Assembly: GCA_013297985.1 (NCBI GenBank)
Contig: JAAFIY010000003.1
Location: forward strand, 20,327-84,326
Direction: 5' to 3'
DNA: 64,000 bases
From: Comamonadaceae bacterium
GTDB taxonomy: Bacteria > Pseudomonadota > Gammaproteobacteria > Burkholderiales > Burkholderiaceae_C
Within the stretch, counting starts at the first letter, position 1. Each line of letters begins with the position of its first letter. Under the pieces are notes generated by a model. It saw only the letters and a list, made by a program, of their open reading frames with translations. It had not been told where the DNA came from and did no database searches. A program made the translations under genes and the position numbers. Shown here in pieces: positions 40,792 through 50,338 of this stretch.

Positions 40792-41241
40792 CTAACGCCG
40801 CACCTCATCCACCAGCGTCTTGAAGTCATCGATGTCTTCAAAACTGCGATAGACGCTGGCAAAGCGCACATAGGCCACTTTGTCGAGCTTTTTTAGCTCG
40901 CGCATCACCCATTCGCCCAGGCGGTTAGATGCGATTTCGCGTTGGCCTTGGTTGAGCAGTTTTTCTTCAATGCGGGCGATGGCCGCGTCAATTTGCTCGG
41001 TGCTCACTGGGCGTTTGCGCAGCGCTAGGTTGAGCGAAGCTGCCAGCTTGTCAGGCTTGTATTCGGCCCGGCGGCCGTCTTTTTTGATGATGCTGGGAAA
41101 GCTCAGCTCAGGCCGCTCATAGGTGGTGAAGCGCTTTTCACACGCGCCGCACTGGCGGCGTCGGCGGATGAAGTCACCCTCTTCTGCCACGCGCGTTTCC
41201 ACCACTTGCGTGTCAGGGTGCGAGCAAAAGGGGCACTTCAT
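40792..41241 (-). CDS. nrdR: Transcriptional repressor NrdR
   Basis: Represses ribonucleotide reductase genes when dATP is high. The 149 residues have the N-terminal zinc ribbon (CPFC at 3-6 and CGAC at 31-34) and an ATP-cone domain ([21 protein letters not shown] to [17 protein letters not shown]). Encoded just downstream of glyA, a common betaproteobacterial pairing; the 168-bp gap holds a repeat copy. Confidence 0.97.
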   Translation of the reverse strand: MKCPFCSHPDTQVVETRVAEEGDFIRRRRQCGACEKRFTTYERPELSFPSIIKKDGRRAEYKPDKLAASLNLALRKRPVSTEQIDAAIARIEEKLLNQGQREIASNRLGEWVMRELKKLDKVAYVRFASVYRSFEDIDDFKTLVDEVRR

Positions 41242-41325
41242 GGTTGGAGTATCGGTGGCGGCTTTTGGTGCAGCCCAGATGTCATTGTGGCCAATACGGC
41301 GATTGCGCCCATCAATACGCCCGAT

Positions 41326-41390
41326 GCAGCTACAAAAAACATAGCAGATCGCAGCAGTGCGCTGAAACGCGGGCGCTAGGCCTGGCCCAA
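41326..41390 (+). repeat. Dispersed repeat copy between nrdR and glyA
   Basis: Reads atgcagctacaaaaaacata, then gcagatcgcagcagtgcgct, then gaaacgcgggcgctaggcct. Both the GCTAC/ATAGC arm and the GGGCGCTA segment are preserved; the middle is diverged. Confidence 0.65.
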
Positions 41391-41409
41391 CGCCGCGCCC
41401 GCCAAAGCC

Positions 41410-42654
41410 TTAGCGATACACCGGAAAGCGCGCGGTCAGCGCCGACACCTTGGCACGCACTTCGGCCAAGCGGGCTTCATTGCCCGCGTTTTCCAGCACG
41501 TCGGCCACCAAGGTGGCGGTCAGCCGGGTTTCTTCAGCGCCAAAGCCGCGGGTGGTGATGGCAGGCGTGCCCACGCGAATGCCGCTGGTCACCATCGCTT
41601 TTTCTGGGTCTTTGGGAATCGCGTTTTTGTTGATGGTGATGTGCGCTTGGCCCAAGGCGGCTTCAGCGGCTTTGCCGGTGATGCCTTTGGCGCGCAGGTC
41701 CACCAGCATCACATGCGATTCAGTGCGCCCGCTCACGATGCGCAGGCCGCGCTCAGTCAGCGTTTGCGCCATGACTTGGGCATTAGCCACCACTTGCTGT
41801 TGATACTGCTTGAAGCCGGGCGACAGCGCTTCGCGAAAAGCCACCGCCTTGGCCGCAATCACATGCATCAGCGGGCCGCCTTGCAGGCCGGGGAAGACGG
41901 CGCTGTTGATGGCTTTTTCATGCTCGGCTTTCATCAAGATGATGCCGCCGCGCGGGCCACGCAGGCTTTTGTGGGTGGTGCTGGTCACTACGTCGGCGTG
42001 CGGCACAGGGTTGGGGTACACACCTGCGGCCACCAGGCCGGCGTAGTGGGCCATGTCCACCATGAAGATGGCGCCTACGGCCTTGGCCACGCGGGCAAAG
42101 CGTTCAAAGTCAATGCGCAGGCTGTAGGCACTGGCACCCGCAATGATGAGCTTGGGGCGTTTTTCGTGCGCCAGGCGTTCCATGGCGTCGTAGTCAATCG
42201 CTTCGTTGGCGTCCAGCCCGTAGCTGACCACGTTGAACCACTTGCCGCTTAAGTTCAGCGGCATGCCGTGGGTGAGGTGGCCGCCTTCGGCCAGGCTCAT
42301 GCCCATGATGGTGTCGCCGGGCTTCAAAAAGGCCAAAAACACCGCCTGGTTGGCGCTTGCGCCGCAATGCGGCTGCACGTTGGCGGCGTCGGCACCAAAG
42401 AGCTGCTTGACTCGTTCAATGGCCAGCAACTCGGCCACATCCACATGCTCGCAGCCACCGTAGTAACGCTTGCCCGGGTAGCCCTCGGCGTATTTGTTGG
42501 TGAGCTGACTGCCTTGCGCGGCCAGCACGGCGGGCGAGGCGTAGTTTTCGCTGGCGATCAGCTCAATGTGGTCTTCCTGCCGCTGGTTTTCGGCCTGGAT
42601 GGCAGAAAAAAGCTCAGGGTCAACGGATTCGATGGTTTGGCGGTGGTCGTACAT
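41410..42654 (-). CDS. glyA: Serine hydroxymethyltransferase
   Basis: PLP enzyme converting serine and tetrahydrofolate to glycine and 5,10-methylene-THF, the main one-carbon source. The 414 residues include [57 protein letters not shown] and the Schiff-base lysine in [14 protein letters not shown]. It is preceded by a ZTP-type riboswitch (42736-42897), so expression probably tracks folate/purine status. Confidence 0.98.
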   Translation of the reverse strand: MYDHRQTIESVDPELFSAIQAENQRQEDHIELIASENYASPAVLAAQGSQLTNKYAEGYPGKRYYGGCEHVDVAELLAIERVKQLFGADAANVQPHCGASANQAVFLAFLKPGDTIMGMSLAEGGHLTHGMPLNLSGKWFNVVSYGLDANEAIDYDAMERLAHEKRPKLIIAGASAYSLRIDFERFARVAKAVGAIFMVDMAHYAGLVAAGVYPNPVPHADVVTSTTHKSLRGPRGGIILMKAEHEKAINSAVFPGLQGGPLMHVIAAKAVAFREALSPGFKQYQQQVVANAQVMAQTLTERGLRIVSGRTESHVMLVDLRAKGITGKAAEAALGQAHITINKNAIPKDPEKAMVTSGIRVGTPAITTRGFGAEETRLTATLVADVLENAGNEARLAEVRAKVSALTARFPVYR

Positions 42655-42735
42655 GGTCTGGCAGGCTCCGGTTTGCGTACATGCCCTTGGCCGCCGCGCT
42701 GCAGTTGCCGCGAAGCAGTCAGGTCGGTCGGCAAA

Positions 42736-42897
42736 GGCTGCCCAGGCGCACGGCGGATCGGCCGCTGCCTGCCATCGCCTTCAAAGCCAATGACCTGCCG
42801 CGCCGGTGTACTCCCCCGTGGTGGTGGTCTCCACGTCGGGCCTTCCCTGCATCAGGGGGTGATGCAGCGAATCCCTATCGCCAGTCGTACACACCCC
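42736..42897 (-). promoter_or_regulatory. ZTP (pfl) riboswitch aptamer upstream of glyA
   Basis: On the minus strand the leader carries the conserved pfl-motif pieces in order: gtgtacgactggcgatagg (plus strand about 42876-42894), a variable hairpin (gcatca / tgatgc), gtggagaccaccaccacggg and gggagtacaccggcgc, then after a linker the 3' block ccgccgtgcgcctgggc (42738-42754). These match the ZTP/ZMP-sensing aptamer, known upstream of glyA in Burkholderiales. About 80 nt separate it from the ATG. I could not tell whether the expression platform acts on termination or translation. Confidence 0.82.
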
Positions 42898-42949
42898 GTA
42901 GTTTACCGGGGGCTGAACGCTTTAGGTGCGCTGGTTGAGGTGCGGCCGA

Positions 42950-43915
42950 TCAGCCCGCGTCAGCGGACGCAGGCACTGGCACGGTGGAGCCAGCGGGACC
43001 ATGGTTGGGTGCGTGGCCAGGCGAAGCTTTCAGGCTAGCTGGCATCACCCCCGGGGCGCCTACCGGTTGGCGCATGTCCAGCGCGGGGGTGGGCACAGTT
43101 GCTTCCCGCGAAGCGACTTCGGCGACCGGGGCGGCCGTCGGCTGCGCCTGCATTGCCACAGGGGCTGCCGCAGGCAACTCGGCCACTTGGGTGGGCACGG
43201 CCGTGCCCTGGGCAACTTGGCGCAGGCGATTGAATTCGGCCATCACTTTGGCCGCATAGCCACCGTCATCGGGCAGATTGGCTGCACCCACATAGAACTT
43301 CAGGCCGCCTTCGAGCGAACCCGCGCGGGCGATGCACTCTTGCAGCACCTTCACGCCCACACGCAGGTTGCTGACTGGGTCAAACGCCGCCAGCGTGCCG
43401 CCGAAGCTTTGGTATTTGTCGGTGTGCACCCGGGTCATGACCTGCATCAGACCTTGGGCGCCCACTGGGCTTTGAGCAAAGGGGTTAAAGCCCGATTCAA
43501 TGGCCATGATGGCCAGAATCAGCGCCGGGTCGAGCTTGGCGCGTTGGCCCACCACATGGGCTTCGGCGACTAAGGCCGCAATAGGCTCGGGCGCCACGCG
43601 GTACTTGGTGCTGATCCAGCGCGCCATGCGGGCTTGCTCTTTGGGCAGCTCGGCCAGGTGCACAGCGGTGGCGCGCTCATGCGCGCTGGTGTCGGCTTCA
43701 AAGCCTTGTTCGGTCACTTGGCGCTCTTGCAGCCACTGCACCAACTGGCTTTCGCCGTGTTGGCGCAGCTCGGGCCGCACCAGCAAGGTCAGGGCCACAA
43801 AGGCCACCGCCAAGCCCAACAGCGCGAAGCCGTTGTGGGTGATTTCAAAAAAACCGTCGGCGATATCTTGCGCGGCGTGGCGCAGGCCGAGGATGAACGG
43901 GCGTTGCTCAGTCAT
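42950..43915 (-). CDS. Membrane-anchored lytic transglycosylase (SLT domain)
   Basis: Peptidoglycan lytic transglycosylase of 321 residues from ATG 43915, which has a strong GGAGGT Shine-Dalgarno. One membrane helix (about 28-46) is followed by a helical linker and an SLT domain (about 125-225): ILAIMAIESGFNPFAQSPVGAQGLMQVM with the catalytic Glu in AIESGF. An Ala/Pro-rich periplasmic tail (about 235-321) ends the protein. It lies upstream of glyA on the same strand but is separated by the riboswitch leader. Confidence 0.88.
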   Translation of the reverse strand: MTEQRPFILGLRHAAQDIADGFFEITHNGFALLGLAVAFVALTLLVRPELRQHGESQLVQWLQERQVTEQGFEADTSAHERATAVHLAELPKEQARMARWISTKYRVAPEPIAALVAEAHVVGQRAKLDPALILAIMAIESGFNPFAQSPVGAQGLMQVMTRVHTDKYQSFGGTLAAFDPVSNLRVGVKVLQECIARAGSLEGGLKFYVGAANLPDDGGYAAKVMAEFNRLRQVAQGTAVPTQVAELPAAAPVAMQAQPTAAPVAEVASREATVPTPALDMRQPVGAPGVMPASLKASPGHAPNHGPAGSTVPVPASADAG

Positions 43916-44576
43916 GGCACCTCCTGGTGGGGCGCGGCGCGGGTTGCGGGCGGCCCGAACGAATTCAGGCCCGCCAGCAACACCGGCACCGCGGTGCATC
44001 GGTGGGTGTCGAATCGCGCTTTGGGCCACTGCGTGGCAGGGCGGCCAGAGCGCGGGGCCTGCTTAGAAAAAAACAGGCGCCAGTTGCGACAGCGAACCAG
44101 CCGCTCGCTGCGCGGCTGGGGATAACCCGGACTCGGGTGATCAGCGGGACGGATGCTACGTGCGCTGTTTATGCTCAGTCAATAGTAAAAAACAATTTCT
44201 TTATAACCCCATAGCCCATAAGAGTTGGGCTTTAGCCATCGGCGGCCACTGAATTTTTAGCCAGTTCATGGTCGTCAATTGTCTTGGGCTTGTAATCCAA
44301 CGTATCTTTTTTGCTATGTAAAACGTAGCAAAAACTGCAATCAGGTAGGCCGAAGCAGCCGATTTTCATTGAGTTGTTTTGGACCGCCGACAAGCTGCTG
44401 CTTCGGCAGGGTTGCATGGTTCTGACCATCGGCCTGCCTGGGTGCGCAAAGCCATGGAGTGAGCGCCTGGGCTGATTTAGAGCAAGGCCCCAATTGGGGC
44501 TGAAATCTGGAGTGGGCTGCCGGGCGTGGGGTTGGCGTGGGGCCGATCTAGCGGCGGACCTAGCGGTGGACCGCTG
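43916..44576. other. 661-bp intergenic region with repeat-like core and short inverted repeats
   Basis: No credible gene. It is AT-richer than its surroundings around 44150-44400. Visible elements are a GCTATG/CGTAGC core followed by aggccgaagcagccgatttt (44311-44365, a diverged repeat), and AGCGGtggaCCGCT at 44561-44574 beside the trhO stop, next to a short tandem ctagcgg duplication. The promoter of the transglycosylase gene should lie near its left end, but I cannot place it. Confidence 0.4.
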
Positions 44577-45380
44577 CTAAGCCGTCGGGTCCGAACGCGG
44601 CTGACCCGCGCCGTCCAGCGCCACCCGCTCGTCAAATACAAAGCATTCGCCGTGGAAGTGGGCAGGCCCCACGGCCTCAAAGTAGCCCAAGATGCCGCCG
44701 TCTAGCTGAAGCACACGGGCGGGGCCGCCCGCGCTGGTCTGGCTTTGCATCCAGAGCGCGGCTTTCTCGCAGCGGATACCCCCGGTGCAGTAGCTCACTA
44801 CCGTGGCTCCAGCCAGCTCGTCGCGGTGCTGCAGGTAGGCCGCCGGAAACTGCGTGAAGCGCTCCATGTGCCACTGCACAGCGCCGTCAAAAGCACCCAC
44901 GTCCACCTCAAACGCATTGCGGGTGTCCAGCAGGCGCACCGGGCGACCTTCATCGTCGTGGCCTTGGTCCAGCCAGCGTTTGAGCTGGGTCGGACTGACG
45001 GCAGGGGCCCGTAGGGCAGGCGACGGCACCACCGTTGGCTGGTCCATGCGAATGATTTCGGGCTTGACCTTGACTTTCAGCCTTCGAAACGGCTGCTGTG
45101 CGCTCCAGCTTCGCTTTACCGCAAGGGCGCCCAAGCCGGGCCGGGCGCGGACTTCGTCCAGCCAGGTGTCCACCTCAGCGGCGCCGCCAGCTAGGAAGAG
45201 GTTGATGCCTTCGCTGGCCAGCAGCACCGTGCCGCGCAGGCCCAGATTGCGGGCGCTTGCGCGCAGCTCGTCTGCCAAGGCTGGCAAAGCTCCCAGAGCG
45301 GTGAATAGATAGCCACTGACATTGAGCACCTGCCCCTGTTGGGCGAAGGGTGTGGCGGGCGCTGGCGAGGGGGTGGTCAT
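44577..45380 (-). CDS. trhO: tRNA uridine(34) hydroxylase TrhO (rhodanese family)
   Basis: Oxygen-dependent hydroxylation of U34, the first step to (m)cmo5U. An N-terminal acylphosphatase-like domain (GLRGTVLLASEGINLFLAGG) and a rhodanese domain with the active-site loop YCTGGIRCEKAALWM (catalytic Cys before TGGIRC/in that loop) are both present; the C-terminal cysteine region FHGECFVFDERVAL is partly retained. The 267 residues are of usual length. Its start overlaps the upstream hydrolase stop by 4 bp. Confidence 0.92.
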   Translation of the reverse strand: MTTPSPAPATPFAQQGQVLNVSGYLFTALGALPALADELRASARNLGLRGTVLLASEGINLFLAGGAAEVDTWLDEVRARPGLGALAVKRSWSAQQPFRRLKVKVKPEIIRMDQPTVVPSPALRAPAVSPTQLKRWLDQGHDDEGRPVRLLDTRNAFEVDVGAFDGAVQWHMERFTQFPAAYLQHRDELAGATVVSYCTGGIRCEKAALWMQSQTSAGGPARVLQLDGGILGYFEAVGPAHFHGECFVFDERVALDGAGQPRSDPTA

Positions 45381-46465
45381 TTGGAGGCGTCAGGGCTAGT
45401 GGGGCTTAAACCCAGGTCGGCCAGAAACTTCAGCAGTGGCTGCAGGGAGCTGGCCGGGTCTTCCAGATGTGGCACGTGGCCCAAGTCGGGCAGCAGCACC
45501 TGAACCGGGGCAGGGGCCTGGGGGTGGCGAAAATGCACAAAGCCCTGGGCGGCCTCGGGCGGCACCAGGCGGTCATGCACACCCCAGAGCAGCAGGGTGG
45601 GTGCACGCACGGTGGCCCAGGTGGCTTGGGCCGCTCGGCCGCCGTCAGCACGCTCGGCCAGCACGGCCTGAATACGCTGCGCCAGTGCTATGCGATTGCC
45701 TTCGCGGCGGGTGATGTCAAAAAAGCGGTCCACCAACCCGTCGGTCACCCGATCAGGGTTGGCATACACCGACCTCACGCTGGCGCGCACCAGCGGCCGT
45801 GGCAGCACCGTCTGCCCCACCCAGCGGCCCACAGGCGAGCGCGCCAATTGCAGGCCCACAGGGATGGATTTGGGCTCCAGCGGCATGCCGCTAGCGGCCA
45901 GCAGGCCCAGCGCGGCTACGCGCTCAGGCGCCAACGCGGCGGTGCGCCATGCGACTTCGCCACCGAGCGAATTGCCCACCAGCACCACTTGGCGTAGCGC
46001 CAGCGCATCCAGCACCGCCAGGGTGGTGCGGGCGTAGGTGTCGCTGGCGTAGTCAGCTTGCGGGTGCGGGCCCGTCAAGCCAAAGCCGGGCAGATCAAAG
46101 CGAACAACGCGGTGGCCTTGGGCCACGAGGGCTTGCGTCCACGCATCCCAAGTGTGCAGGCTGTCGCCGGTGCCGTGGACGAGCACGATGGGTGGAGCAC
46201 CCGATTGGCGCGGGCCTTCGTCGCGCAAGTGCAAACGCAGGCGCGCGCTGGTGCTGCCCGGCGGGCTCGGCACTAGTAGCTGCAGCCACTGTGATGGCGG
46301 TGCAGCCCAGCGCTGGGCCAGCGCGCTGACGGGGACATCCGCTTCGCGCCAGAGCGCCGCGGCCACGGTGATGACGATGGTCAGCGCCAGCGTCGCCCGC
46401 CAGGCCACAGCCCATAGCGGTGCCCCGATGCGCGCCCACGGTGACGGATGGATCCGGTCCGACAT
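45377..46465 (-). CDS. Alpha/beta hydrolase, membrane-anchored
   Basis: From ATG 46465 (MSDRIHPSPWARIG) it has 362 residues. An N-terminal membrane helix (about 17-37) precedes an alpha/beta-hydrolase fold: VLVHGTGDSLHTWD (oxyanion loop), nucleophile elbow VLVGNSLGGEVAW (Ser), WGVHDRLVPPEAA (Asp) and PDLGHVPHLEDP (His). Substrate unknown; the sequence resembles epoxide hydrolase or esterase-like members. The frame is open a further 83 codons upstream but that part looks non-coding. Confidence 0.85.
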   Translation of the reverse strand: MSDRIHPSPWARIGAPLWAVAWRATLALTIVITVAAALWREADVPVSALAQRWAAPPSQWLQLLVPSPPGSTSARLRLHLRDEGPRQSGAPPIVLVHGTGDSLHTWDAWTQALVAQGHRVVRFDLPGFGLTGPHPQADYASDTYARTTLAVLDALALRQVVLVGNSLGGEVAWRTAALAPERVAALGLLAASGMPLEPKSIPVGLQLARSPVGRWVGQTVLPRPLVRASVRSVYANPDRVTDGLVDRFFDITRREGNRIALAQRIQAVLAERADGGRAAQATWATVRAPTLLLWGVHDRLVPPEAAQGFVHFRHPQAPAPVQVLLPDLGHVPHLEDPASSLQPLLKFLADLGLSPTSPDASK

Positions 46466-47026
46466 AGGCCTCAGGATAGCGCCAGCGTGCGGACGCGGCC
46501 CTGGTGGGCGGCGCGGTGGCGGCCCGACGTTTCTGCCCGCCTGCCAAGGCCCGCAAGCTGTGTCCAGTTGTTCCGCTAAATCTCTCGAGCATTCGGCATT
46601 GCCAAAGCCCGCTTGCAGCGGCTGGCGGGCGTATCTATATTGGAGGTGCTGGGTTCGCAACGCGTGCTTCAGCATCGCTACCGTCATGCAGCCTTGGCCG
46701 CGCGCCGGTAGCACCCCAAAGGGGGCAATCCGTTGCCCCCGGCTCGGCTGCAGAACACCCCTGGCCCACTGGCCCAGTCTGCACCGTTAGCCATCGGCTG
46801 GCCCCTTGTGGCTGCCGCCCGAGCCCAGTTGGTCCGAAAGGAGCGACTGGGCTCTTCTGTTTGGGCTTCCCAGAGGCGCCGCACGGCTCGCTGCGGGCCC
46901 GTCAGTTTGCACCGACAATCGCGGGTTCTCATTTTTTTGGCCTTGCGTGGGTGGCACCTGCCCTGCGCTGGCATTCAACATCGCCCGCAGCCTGTCGCGG
47001 GTGTTTGCACTCAAGCAGCTCGACTC
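46466..47026. other. 561-bp divergent intergenic region with two strong inverted repeats
   Basis: No credible gene between the hydrolase (minus) and the DUF349 gene (plus). It contains a perfect hairpin GGGGGCAAtccgTTGCCCCC (46721-46740) and a 9-bp stem GAGCCCAGT/ACTGGGCTC (46821-46854, 16-nt loop) followed by ttctgttt. The latter could be a weak plus-strand terminator or an attenuator upstream of the DUF349 gene. Confidence 0.45.
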
Positions 47027-50000
47027 ATGTCTTCAGCACCCAATCGCCATCCTGACCTTGCCTCTTTGGACGCACTCACCCAGGGCGCTTTTACGGCGCC
47101 CACTTCGGGCGAGCGTTCGGCACGCATTCGCACCTGGCTGGCCACCGACCCCAGCGCCGAGGCCCTGCAAGACGTGTTTCGTGAACTGAGCGCGCGCGAC
47201 AAGGGCGCGGCCAAGGCCGTGCGTGAGCGTCTAGATGAATTGCGCCGCGCCCGTGGCCAAGAGCAACTGGCGCAGGAATGGGCTGAGCGCGCCCAAGCCT
47301 TGCTCAACGGCCCACGCCTGAATATGGCCGACGCCTTGGCCTGGCAACGCGACGCGGCCCGCGCTGGTGCGCCCTTAAGCCGCGAGCCGCTGTCAGAGTT
47401 GAAGGCCCAACTGGCCGAGCGCGTTAAAGGTATTGAAGACCTGCAACATCGGGTGCAGGTGCATCGCGAAGCGGCCGTGCTCTTGGCCCAGCGCATTGAA
47501 GTGCTCTCCACCAAAAGCTGGCGTGACGCGCAAAGCGTGCAGCCGGGTCTGGCCGAAGATGTCGCCGCTTGGCATGCTCAGGCCGATGTGCTGGGTGCTG
47601 AGCCGCACTGGACCAGCGTTGACGCTCGCTTTGCGCCGCTCTTGGAAGCCTCGCGCAAGCAGCTGCAAGTGGTGCGCGATGCGTTTGACGGTGCGCTGGC
47701 CTTGGCCGTGGCCGCCGATGCCGATGCACACGCTGCCTTGCCACCGGTGCCCATGTGGGCCGATGAAATTCGCCAGGCCCGCAGTGCCGCCGAACCGGCT
47801 GCCGCCGCCAAGCCTGCCACCCGCCCCTCGGTAGCGCCCGCAGTGCGTCAACTGGCCGAACAAACGGTGCAAACCGCCCTGGACCGCCTGCAAGCCGAGC
47901 TGGCCCAAGGCCACGGCAAGGCTTCTGCCAGCGCAGCGGGCCAGTTGCGCGGCGAGCTCAAAAAGCACGGCGCCTTTATTGGCCACAACCTCGACGTGGC
48001 TGCCCAGGCTGCTTTGGCTGCCGCCAGCGAACTCGACGGCTGGCAACGCTGGCGCGCCAACCAGTTGCGCGAAGAGCTCATCACCAAAGCCGAGGCGCTC
48101 AACGGCGGCCGGGTGGTCAAGCAAGCGACAGCACCCGCTGCTGACACCCCCGAAGAAAAAACGGCCGAAACGCTTGAAAATACCGCCGAAGCAGCTATTG
48201 AAAATGTAGCAAAAGATGCGGGTGATGCCGGTGATGCTGCCGCGGTCGAAGCCGTGGCTGAAGCTGCGGTTGTGGCCCCCGTAGACGACGCCAGCGCGCA
48301 GGCCTCAGAGCCCGCACCAGAGCCAGCCCCCGCCGGCGCAAGCCCCGACGCAGCGGCTACCGAAGCCGCCCAAACCACCGGCGCCGCAGCCGAAGCTGCT
48401 CCCGCCGAAGCCCCTGCCGAAACGCAGACTCAGCCCGAGTCGGCCACGGCGGCCGAAGGCGCCACCCCAGCGGCGGCCCGCCCGTCCAGACCCGCTTCGG
48501 GCAACGCCCCCAACGGCAAGCCCATGCCCGGCGGCCGCAAGCTGCAAGACGCCGTGCGCCAACTGCGTGACGCGTGGAAAGAAGTCGACCAAGTCGCGCC
48601 GCCCAACTTTGCTCTGCGCAAGCGCTTTGATGCGGCTTGCAACCTGGCCCACCAGCGGGTGCAGACCTGGCTGGACCAAACCCGCGCCCAGGCGGCAGAG
48701 CACACCGAGCGCCGCCGCGCCTTGATTGCCGAAGTCAAAGCCTGGGGCGAACAAGCCGCCCAACAGGCGGCGGCGCAGTCCGCGCCCGATTGGAAAGGCT
48801 TTGCCCGCGACATCCACGGCTTTAGCGAACGCTGGCGCACCGCAGGCCATGTGGCTGAAAAAGCCTTTGATGACCTGCAAAAACAGTGGCGTGACGCCAT
48901 CCACGAGGCGGCCCAGCCGCTGGAAACCGCCCAACAAGCCAGCTTGGCACTGCGCCAAAGTCTGATTGCCGACGCCCAAGGGCTGGCTGAAACCGGCCTG
49001 CGCATGGACGTGGTGCGCGGTTTGCAGCAGCGTTGGCAGGCCGAAGCCCAACGCGTGCCGCTAGAGCGCAAGCTTGAGCAAAAAATGTGGGAAGCCTTCC
49101 GCGGCGCCATCGACGCGGCCTTTGCCGCCAAGTCGGCGGAGCGTGAACGCGCCCAGTCCGCGATGAGCGACCGCGACCGTGAGATCCTGGGCTTGTCCAA
49201 GGCCGTCGACGAGGCAGTCGCCGGCGGCGATGCGCGGCAGATCCAAGCGGCCGTGGGCGCCCTGAACGCCGCGCTGTCCGGCAAGGCGAGTGCTACAAAA
49301 TCAGTAGCTGCATCGGCTGATTTGAAGGGCGCTTCAGCCCAATCGAGTTCTGCCGCTGAGGCGTCTGCCAGCGCCGATACCGCACCTACAGAAGGCGCTG
49401 CGGGCGAAAGCGTTACCGACGCGGCGCCCGCCGATGTAGCCCCTGCTGCCACACCCGCCAAGCCCAAACCCCTGGTGGTGGCCCGCCGCGGGGACGACCG
49501 CCCGGGCAGCCGCACCGCTGCAGCGCCGGTAGGGCGCGATGCGCGAGACGGCCGGGGTGACCCGCGCAACGCCAAAGGCCCTGGCCGCCCAGGTGCGCCC
49601 GGCGGGCGTGACGGCGGCCGCGATGGCGCCCGATCAGGCCCCGGCGGCCCCGGTGGTTTTGGCGCGCCGCGTGGCGACCGGCCGGGCTTTGGTGGCCCCG
49701 GCGCTCCGCGTGGCGACCGTTTTGGGCGCGACCGATTCGACAGCCGTGACGACGCCGACCGAGGCCCGCGCTTGGGTGACGCCGCGTTTCGCGCCCAGCG
49801 CGAGGCGCAAGAGCGTGCCGATGCCGCGCTGCGCAAGATGGCCGCACAGGCGCACGGCGAAGCGCTCACTCAATTGATGTCAGCCTGGGCCGAACGTGAC
49901 GCCGCCAAACTGCCGCCCGCTTCTGAGTTGGGCCGCTTGAGTGCGGCGGGGCGTGGGGCGTGGCAACAGGCCGTGGGCCGCGCCGCCGGTGCGGCGCCTG

Positions 50001-50230
50001 CCGCATCCGAAGCGCTCTTGCGTTTGGAAATGGCCGCCGAGGTGCCCACACCGGCCGCACACCTCAGCGCTCGGCGGATGCTGCAATTGCAACTGCTCAC
50101 TCGCCGCAATGACCCGGCCCCCGCTGCCACCTGGGAGCGCGACGCGGCCAGCGTGTTGGCGGCGCCGTCGGATAGTGAATCTGCCCAACGCCTGCAAAAC
50201 GCGCTGAAGGCGCTGCTGCGGCGCGGTTGA
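47027..50230 (+). CDS. Giant DUF349 domain protein with Gly/Arg-rich segment
   Basis: Translation from ATG 47027 (MSSAPNRHPDLASLDALTQG) gives 1067 residues. The N-terminal part (1-370) is charged and helical; DUF349-like segments (for example LRDAWKEVDQVAPPNFALRKRFDAAC near 510-600 and GLQQRWQAEAQRVPLERKLEQKMWE near 665-700) recur. An Ala/Glu/Pro linker separates them. Residues about 805-905 are Gly/Arg/Asp/Pro-rich with RGD and GGRDGGRD repeats. A C-terminal helical domain ends at LLRRG. Function unknown. Residues about 755-776 are repeat-encoded. A strong terminator follows. Confidence 0.8.
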   Translation: MSSAPNRHPDLASLDALTQGAFTAPTSGERSARIRTWLATDPSAEALQDVFRELSARDKGAAKAVRERLDELRRARGQEQLAQEWAERAQALLNGPRLNMADALAWQRDAARAGAPLSREPLSELKAQLAERVKGIEDLQHRVQVHREAAVLLAQRIEVLSTKSWRDAQSVQPGLAEDVAAWHAQADVLGAEPHWTSVDARFAPLLEASRKQLQVVRDAFDGALALAVAADADAHAALPPVPMWADEIRQARSAAEPAAAAKPATRPSVAPAVRQLAEQTVQTALDRLQAELAQGHGKASASAAGQLRGELKKHGAFIGHNLDVAAQAALAAASELDGWQRWRANQLREELITKAEALNGGRVVKQATAPAADTPEEKTAETLENTAEAAIENVAKDAGDAGDAAAVEAVAEAAVVAPVDDASAQASEPAPEPAPAGASPDAAATEAAQTTGAAAEAAPAEAPAETQTQPESATAAEGATPAAARPSRPASGNAPNGKPMPGGRKLQDAVRQLRDAWKEVDQVAPPNFALRKRFDAACNLAHQRVQTWLDQTRAQAAEHTERRRALIAEVKAWGEQAAQQAAAQSAPDWKGFARDIHGFSERWRTAGHVAEKAFDDLQKQWRDAIHEAAQPLETAQQASLALRQSLIADAQGLAETGLRMDVVRGLQQRWQAEAQRVPLERKLEQKMWEAFRGAIDAAFAAKSAERERAQSAMSDRDREILGLSKAVDEAVAGGDARQIQAAVGALNAALSGKASATKSVAASADLKGASAQSSSAAEASASADTAPTEGAAGESVTDAAPADVAPAATPAKPKPLVVARRGDDRPGSRTAAAPVGRDARDGRGDPRNAKGPGRPGAPGGRDGGRDGARSGPGGPGGFGAPRGDRPGFGGPGAPRGDRFGRDRFDSRDDADRGPRLGDAAFRAQREAQERADAALRKMAAQAHGEALTQLMSAWAERDAAKLPPASELGRLSAAGRGAWQQAVGRAAGAAPAASEALLRLEMAAEVPTPAAHLSARRMLQLQLLTRRNDPAPAATWERDAASVLAAPSDSESAQRLQNALKALLRRG
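48191..48225 (+). repeat. Possible repeat remnant in the DUF349 gene
   Basis: Reads gcagctattgaaaatgtagc, then aaaagatgcgggtga. Only the left arm pair GCTAT/GTAGC is convincing; it lies in frame in a low-complexity linker, where chance similarity is plausible. Confidence 0.3.
49291..49353 (+). repeat. Dispersed two-hairpin repeat, in-frame copy in the DUF349 gene
   Basis: Reads tgctacaaaatcagtagctg, then catcggctgatttgaagggc, then gcttcagcccaatcgagttc. It is full length, sense, and one of the best copies inside a gene. It encodes ATKSVAASADLKGASAQ. Confidence 0.8.
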
Positions 50231-50270
50231 CGCCAAGGGCAGGTGGGGCGGCCGGCTTGCCCACAAGAAC

Positions 50271-50300
50271 AAAAAAAGCACCCCTCGGGGTGCTTTTTTT
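50271..50300. terminator. Bidirectional rho-independent terminator
   Basis: A hairpin AGCACCCC/GGGGTGCT (50277-50294) is flanked by seven A residues on the left and seven or more T residues on the right, so it can stop both the DUF349 transcript (plus) and the efp transcript (minus). A second stem GCTCAGCCC/GGGCTGAGC follows at 50306-50325. Confidence 0.9.
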
Positions 50301-50338
50301 TGGGGGCTCAGCCCTTGGGCTGAGCTCAGCGGCGCGCC

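Noticed and set aside
44232-44429. 65-codon minus-strand frame in the trhO-transglycosylase gap
   Set aside because: Overlaps repeat-like DNA, has no homologous motifs or ribosome binding site, and has composition unlike its neighbours.
48430-49869. 479-codon minus-strand frame opposite the DUF349 gene
   Set aside because: Ser/Arg/Pro composition typical of an antisense shadow; the plus-strand frame has recognisable DUF349 segments.
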